From assembly GCA_028288025.1 (NCBI GenBank), contig JAQBOM010000028.1, positions 28,917 through 92,916 on the forward strand: DNA of 64,000 bases, written 5' to 3'. The DNA is from Mucilaginibacter sp. (GTDB lineage: Bacteria; Bacteroidota; Bacteroidia; Sphingobacteriales; Sphingobacteriaceae). Of this stretch, positions 60,867 to 64,000 are shown in pieces. The position numbers were made by a program, and so were the translations under genes. Every line of letters starts with the position of its first letter. Within the stretch, counting starts at the first letter, position 1. A model generated the notes under the pieces. The model made no database searches, was not told where the DNA came from, and worked only from the letters and a program-made list of their open reading frames with translations.

Positions 60867-61721
60867 TCAGTTTGCTTTAAACACCTTTACATAATCTACA
60901 TACATACTCGCCGGGAAGATGCTTGTATCAACATATTGCCCCGGAAAATCACCCCCTACAGCCAGGTTCAGCAGGATAAAAAATGGCAGGTGAAAAGCCC
61001 CGGTGCTATTCACATTATTTGCAATGTTACCTGTTACGTACTGTACGCCATCCACATACCAGTTTATTGAACTTGCATCCCATGTAATAGCATAAACATG
61101 ATAACCTGCGGCATTGGTTATAGTGGTGGTAAGCCCATAATGAGCATACCCGCCGCTGTTCCAGTGCATGGTACCATAGATGGTGTTATCGGCATTTATG
61201 TGCTCCATGATATCTATTTCGCCGCATTGGGGCCACGAAACGGTTTTAATATTGGCGCCCAGCATCCAAAAGGCCGGCCACATGCCTGCGCCAAGCGGTA
61301 TTTTTATTCGCGCTTCAATCAGCCCGGAGGAGGCGGTGAATTTATTCTGCGTCGTCATTCTCGCGGAACTGTAAAGCTGGTTGCCATTTTGTTCTCTTTT
61401 GGCCGTTATTACAAGATTGCCATTTGCAACTGTGGCATTCTCTGCCTTATAAAATTCTTGTTCATGATTCACATTCAGGTTTCCCAGCTCAAACCCCCAT
61501 TTTGAAGTGTCAACGGCAGTTCCGCTAAACTCATCCGACCAAACGAGGGAGTACTTTGTTGTATCCAGTGTGGCTGTCGTGGTTGTAGTAGTCGTAGTGG
61601 TGTTTGTAGGTACAAACGGAGGCGCTGTGTTGGCAGGCGTTTTTTTGCACGAATATGCAAAAACTGCAAGCACCAGTACCATACCGGTGCTTGCAGTAAA
61701 GTTTAAAAAATGTCTTTTCAT
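60867..61721 (-). CDS. GH16 beta-glucanase, lipoprotein (second copy) with Thr-rich linker
   Basis: A 284-residue GH16 enzyme, a paralogue of the first copy. The lipobox is VFAYSCKKTP, followed by a low-complexity Thr-rich linker (about ten Thr in a row, from an ACN-type repeat near 61573-61604), then VWSDEFSGTAVD. The catalytic motif is GEIDIMEHI. The late HLPFFILLNLAVGGDFPG is shared with copy one. The upstream ATG at 61757 precedes the signal peptide poorly; 61721 (MKRHFLNFTASTG) is preferred. Probably beta-1,3-glucan or mixed-linkage glucan. Confidence 0.9.
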   Translation of the reverse strand: MKRHFLNFTASTGMVLVLAVFAYSCKKTPANTAPPFVPTNTTTTTTTTTATLDTTKYSLVWSDEFSGTAVDTSKWGFELGNLNVNHEQEFYKAENATVANGNLVITAKREQNGNQLYSSARMTTQNKFTASSGLIEARIKIPLGAGMWPAFWMLGANIKTVSWPQCGEIDIMEHINADNTIYGTMHWNSGGYAHYGLTTTITNAAGYHVYAITWDASSINWYVDGVQYVTGNIANNVNSTGAFHLPFFILLNLAVGGDFPGQYVDTSIFPASMYVDYVKVFKAN

Positions 61722-61813
61722 AATAATTGGTATACTAAGATAACAATTTATTATCAAAAAGATTTCGGGAATTTTATTTGTTTACGCCAAATGACTCCCA
61801 GCCCGGCGCGCGG

Positions 61814-63046
61814 TTAAGGGACTTTCAATCCCAGGGCCTCTATATATCCCTTATTGGGTTTGCAATTTTCAAATGAACTATTTTTTAAGAACCCGTACAG
61901 TGCCTTTTTTATCTCTTCGCGATCGGCCGGGGCGGCTTTGCGGATAGCTCCGAAATCGGCACGCGGTTTTTCGGTATACTCAATTACCTTGTCATATCCG
62001 GCGGGCATGTCAAAAGTTATGATGCCTTTGGTATTGTCCATCTTTTTATAAGGCCAGTAATGCCAGCCGATGTTGTTTTTTTCGAGAGTGTTTTTAAATT
62101 CGCCAACCCACTGGTCGGTGTTTTCACCTGTTTCGCCGCAATAGATCGGAACATTATATTTATTCCTGAAATCTATATAATCCTGTATCACTTCAGTACC
62201 GGTTGTTTTGGTCCAGTATTTATGAAAGGTATAAACCAGCTTTGAATCAAATGGCGGCCCGAACGGCTTAAAATTGCTATCCCACTGGGCGCCGCCAAGA
62301 AACAGGATGTGGTTTTTGTCCGACTGCCTTATCGCTTTGGTGATCTGCTTGTAAACAGGTTCGAGGTATGGGTTTAGCTCGGCTGTATTAAAATAGTGCG
62401 CTATCGGCTCGTTCAGCAGGTCGTAACCCAATATAATGGTTTCATTTTTATAGTGATTGGCTATGCGGCCCCATATTTCGGCGGTTTGTTGCTGCATGGC
62501 CGGGCTTTTAAACAAAAACGGATACCCGTAGCCGTCATCAATATTATCACCGGTTTGGCCGCCCGGCGCGCAGTGCATATCCAGCATTACATATAAACCT
62601 TCTTTTTTGCACCAGCCGATAACCCGGTCAAGCAATTCGAAACCACGGTTAGGATTGTTTTGGCCGCAATAATTTTCGGAAGTAAAAAGACGATAGTTAA
62701 AGGGAATACGAATAGAGTTCATGCCGGAAGCCTTCAAAAAGTGAATGTCGGCAGCGGTTATATAAGTGTCCTGGTATTTTTTCCAGAACAATGCGGTTTC
62801 TTCAGGGCCAAGTAATTCGGCCAGCGCTTCATTGATCAGGCGCGGAGAATTAACGCTTTTAAATTTAAACATATAGCCTTCGGGCACCAGCCAGTTACCC
62901 AGGTTTGTGCCGCGGATAAGGAAAGGTTTGCCATCGGTGCCGATAACGTCTTTCCCGCTGACGCTGATAAATTTAGTGGTTTGCGCTGTTGCCGAAATTG
63001 AGATAAAAAGCCCTAAAACGGTGAGGCTTCTAAGTAGGTTCTTCAT
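61814..63046 (-). CDS. GH5-type secreted glycoside hydrolase (cellulase/exo-glucanase family)
   Basis: A 410-residue exported hydrolase: signal peptide MKNLLRSLTVLGLFISISATA. The (beta/alpha)8 barrel carries YDLLNEPIAHYF (acid/base Glu) and PIYCGETGENTD (nucleophile Glu), as in GH5/clan GH-A. RGTNLGNWLVPEGYMFKF resembles the GNWL...EG stretch of exo-beta-1,3-glucanase types. With the two GH16 genes downstream it makes a small beta-glucan-degrading set. No SusC/SusD genes are present in the window. Confidence 0.9.
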   Translation of the reverse strand: MKNLLRSLTVLGLFISISATAQTTKFISVSGKDVIGTDGKPFLIRGTNLGNWLVPEGYMFKFKSVNSPRLINEALAELLGPEETALFWKKYQDTYITAADIHFLKASGMNSIRIPFNYRLFTSENYCGQNNPNRGFELLDRVIGWCKKEGLYVMLDMHCAPGGQTGDNIDDGYGYPFLFKSPAMQQQTAEIWGRIANHYKNETIILGYDLLNEPIAHYFNTAELNPYLEPVYKQITKAIRQSDKNHILFLGGAQWDSNFKPFGPPFDSKLVYTFHKYWTKTTGTEVIQDYIDFRNKYNVPIYCGETGENTDQWVGEFKNTLEKNNIGWHYWPYKKMDNTKGIITFDMPAGYDKVIEYTEKPRADFGAIRKAAPADREEIKKALYGFLKNSSFENCKPNKGYIEALGLKVP

Positions 63047-63076
63047 AAAGATTACAGAAATTTGCAGGTTATTATA

Positions 63077-63110
63077 TTGGTTTATTTAGCTAATATAGTA
63101 TTTATATTTG
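63077..63110 (+). promoter_or_regulatory. Promoter candidate for modA
   Basis: TATATTTG at 63103-63110 exactly fits TAnnTTTG; TTG at 63077-63079 gives a 23-nt spacer, slightly long. The modA ATG is at 63138. The gap (63047-63137) also serves the divergent GH5 gene. Confidence 0.55.
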
Positions 63111-63137
63111 TGACACGTTATTTGTAATAACACAACG

Positions 63138-63872
63138 ATGAAAAAACCAATAAGCTTAATTGCTGCGCTTTTATTAACGATGGGCCCGGCCTTTTGCCAG
63201 GGTGTAAGGGTTGCCGTGGCTGCAAACCTGCAATCAATTGTTAAGGTATTACAAAAAGACTTTAAACAAAAAACCGGGATTGAAATAGAACCTATCGTGG
63301 GGGCGTCGGGCAACCTGTCTGCACAGATAAAAAACGGCGCGCCGTACGATGTTTTTTTATCGGCGGATATGAACTTTCCGGAGACGCTCTTTAAGGAAGG
63401 GCTAAGTTTAAAAAAGCCGGTTGTGTATGCATTGGGCAGCCTGATCATTTGCAGCAGCCAGGATATAGGGTTTGAGAATTGGGAAAGGGTATTGATGACG
63501 GCGAGGATCAAAAAAATTGTTATCGCCAACCCAGCCATCGCGCCTTACGGGAAAGCTGCTAAAGAAGCACTGCAACATAAAGGAATAATCAACGAAGTAA
63601 GTTCAAAGATCGTTTATGGAGAAAGTATTTCGCAGGTCAATACGTACATCACAACCGGGGTAACGGAAGTTGGTTTTACCACCCAGTCGTTAATTAAAGA
63701 TACAAAAACACCGCTTTACTGGAGAGCTATCGACCCCAAAATATATGCCCCCATTGAACAAGGCATAATATTGCTAAAACACGCAAACGGCAATGCGAAC
63801 GCCGAAAAATTTTACCAATATATTTTCAGTCCGGCGGCCAGGACTATTTTTAAAGAATACGGCTATAGGTAA
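63138..63872 (+). CDS. modA: Molybdate ABC transporter substrate-binding protein
   Basis: A 244-residue periplasmic binding protein with a signal peptide (LIAALLLTMGPAFCQG). Features of the ModA group: RVAVAANLQSIVKVLQKDF, EPIVGASGNLSAQIKNGAPYD (anion-site Ser region) and DVFLSADMNFPETLF. EVGFTTQSLI and the C-terminal IFKEYGYR complete the fold. It should bind molybdate (or tungstate) and hand it to a ModBC transporter, whose genes are expected beyond the right edge but are not visible in 128 nt after the stop. ATG start. Confidence 0.92.
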   Translation: MKKPISLIAALLLTMGPAFCQGVRVAVAANLQSIVKVLQKDFKQKTGIEIEPIVGASGNLSAQIKNGAPYDVFLSADMNFPETLFKEGLSLKKPVVYALGSLIICSSQDIGFENWERVLMTARIKKIVIANPAIAPYGKAAKEALQHKGIINEVSSKIVYGESISQVNTYITTGVTEVGFTTQSLIKDTKTPLYWRAIDPKIYAPIEQGIILLKHANGNANAEKFYQYIFSPAARTIFKEYGYR

Positions 63873-64000
63873 AACGTCATGCCGAACTTGTTTCACTGTT
63901 GTCCGGTAAAAAATCAATTTAATAAAAAAGCTTCATTAAAATGATTATTTGAAGGATTATGTCTTGAATCCAATTTCCAAGCCCATTAATTTAAGTTGAT
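63873..64000. repeat. Right-edge gap with a truncated common intergenic repeat
   Basis: CGTCATGCCGAACTTGTTTC (63875-63894) resembles the start of an intergenic repeat (gtcatgc-gaacttgtttc) that I recall as frequent in Bacteroidota. Its inverse right arm is absent. Instead actgttgtccggtaaaaaatc follows, which looks like a new sequence joined at that point and could be the edge of a mobile element. AT-rich to the end; no gene. Confidence 0.4.

Noticed and set aside
1..64000. tRNA or rRNA genes
   Set aside because: No cloverleaf-like sequence with conserved T-arm or CCA context was recognised in the gaps by eye; a tRNA scan would be decisive.
1..64000. A dedicated phage-defence island
   Set aside because: Only two toxin-antitoxin-type pairs are present, separated by 10 kb of ordinary genes; no nuclease-helicase, retron or CBASS-type genes were recognised.

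Overview
The window looks like chromosomal DNA of a Bacteroidota bacterium of the Sphingobacteriaceae type (Mucilaginibacter/Pedobacter-like). This is inferred from gene content and signals, not from a search. The signals are: TAnnTTTG -7 boxes with a TTG about 20 nt upstream; many TTG starts and little Shine-Dalgarno; DUF4270, DUF5686, SPW-repeat and DUF3127 proteins; an M56/TonB sensor with BlaI; a C-terminal T9SS-type domain; and the order panC / GT5-like / DUF4270 / glmS. No rRNA, tRNA, CRISPR array, prophage or intact insertion sequence was recognised.

Layout. 0-6.3 kb, minus strand: a lipid/ribosome cluster, pdxA - DUF177 - rpmF - plsX - fabH - accB - accC (accC cut by the left edge). 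6.5-14.3 kb: rsmA, an EcsC-like protein, a 2-hydroxyacid dehydrogenase, panC, then a plus-strand run of a one-domain glycogen-synthase-like protein, a DUF4270 lipoprotein and glmS. 14.4-17.1 kb: divergent katA and oxyR, a peroxide-response pair. 17.1-24.9 kb: metallo-beta-lactamase hydrolase, LolC/E-type permease, NlpE-C-like lipoprotein, rbfA, an M23 peptidase without signal peptide, kup, an orphan sigma-54 activator, efp. 25-34.5 kb: aminotransferase, large M16 protease, an ECF42-like sigma factor with its YCII partner, an RlmI-type methyltransferase, dinB, a lipoprotein cyclophilin. 34.5-36.7 kb: a small accessory patch with a DUF433/DUF5615 toxin-antitoxin-like pair and a carboxypeptidase-regulatory-like protein, punctuated by three copies of a dispersed repeat. 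36.7-45.9 kb: DUF5686 protein, small envelope proteins, BlaI + M56/TonB sensor, an RNA-type MBL hydrolase and a RES-Xre toxin-antitoxin pair. 45.9-57.9 kb: M28 peptidase, VOC protein, two-component system with a divergent T9SS-tailed protein, DUF3127, RNA methyltransferase, small envelope proteins, a FKBP, CsaA-like protein, tadA-type deaminase, Mn-type sod. 57.9-64 kb: quinone-oxidoreductase-like protein + PaaE-like reductase, then two GH16 and one GH5 glycoside hydrolases (beta-glucan degradation), and modA at the right edge.

The most striking structure not explained by genes is in the intergenic DNA. About 15-18 gaps contain a stem-loop-forming patch built from a short word repeated within the patch in direct and inverted orientation (for example tgtgcaga, agtatcaag, aagcaag, gagtcctaagtc, cagtttgcagt, gaatgatgaataacg, gtgcgaca, ccatagtcgatagtcc). 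The word differs from gap to gap, yet some words recur tens of kb apart. Many lie at gene 3' ends and probably act as terminators or mRNA 3' hairpins; some sit in 5' leaders (oxyR) or inside operons (accB/accC). I do not recognise a named family for them.

Coordinates were read by eye from the sequence. Functional calls rest on remembered family motifs; no database search was run.
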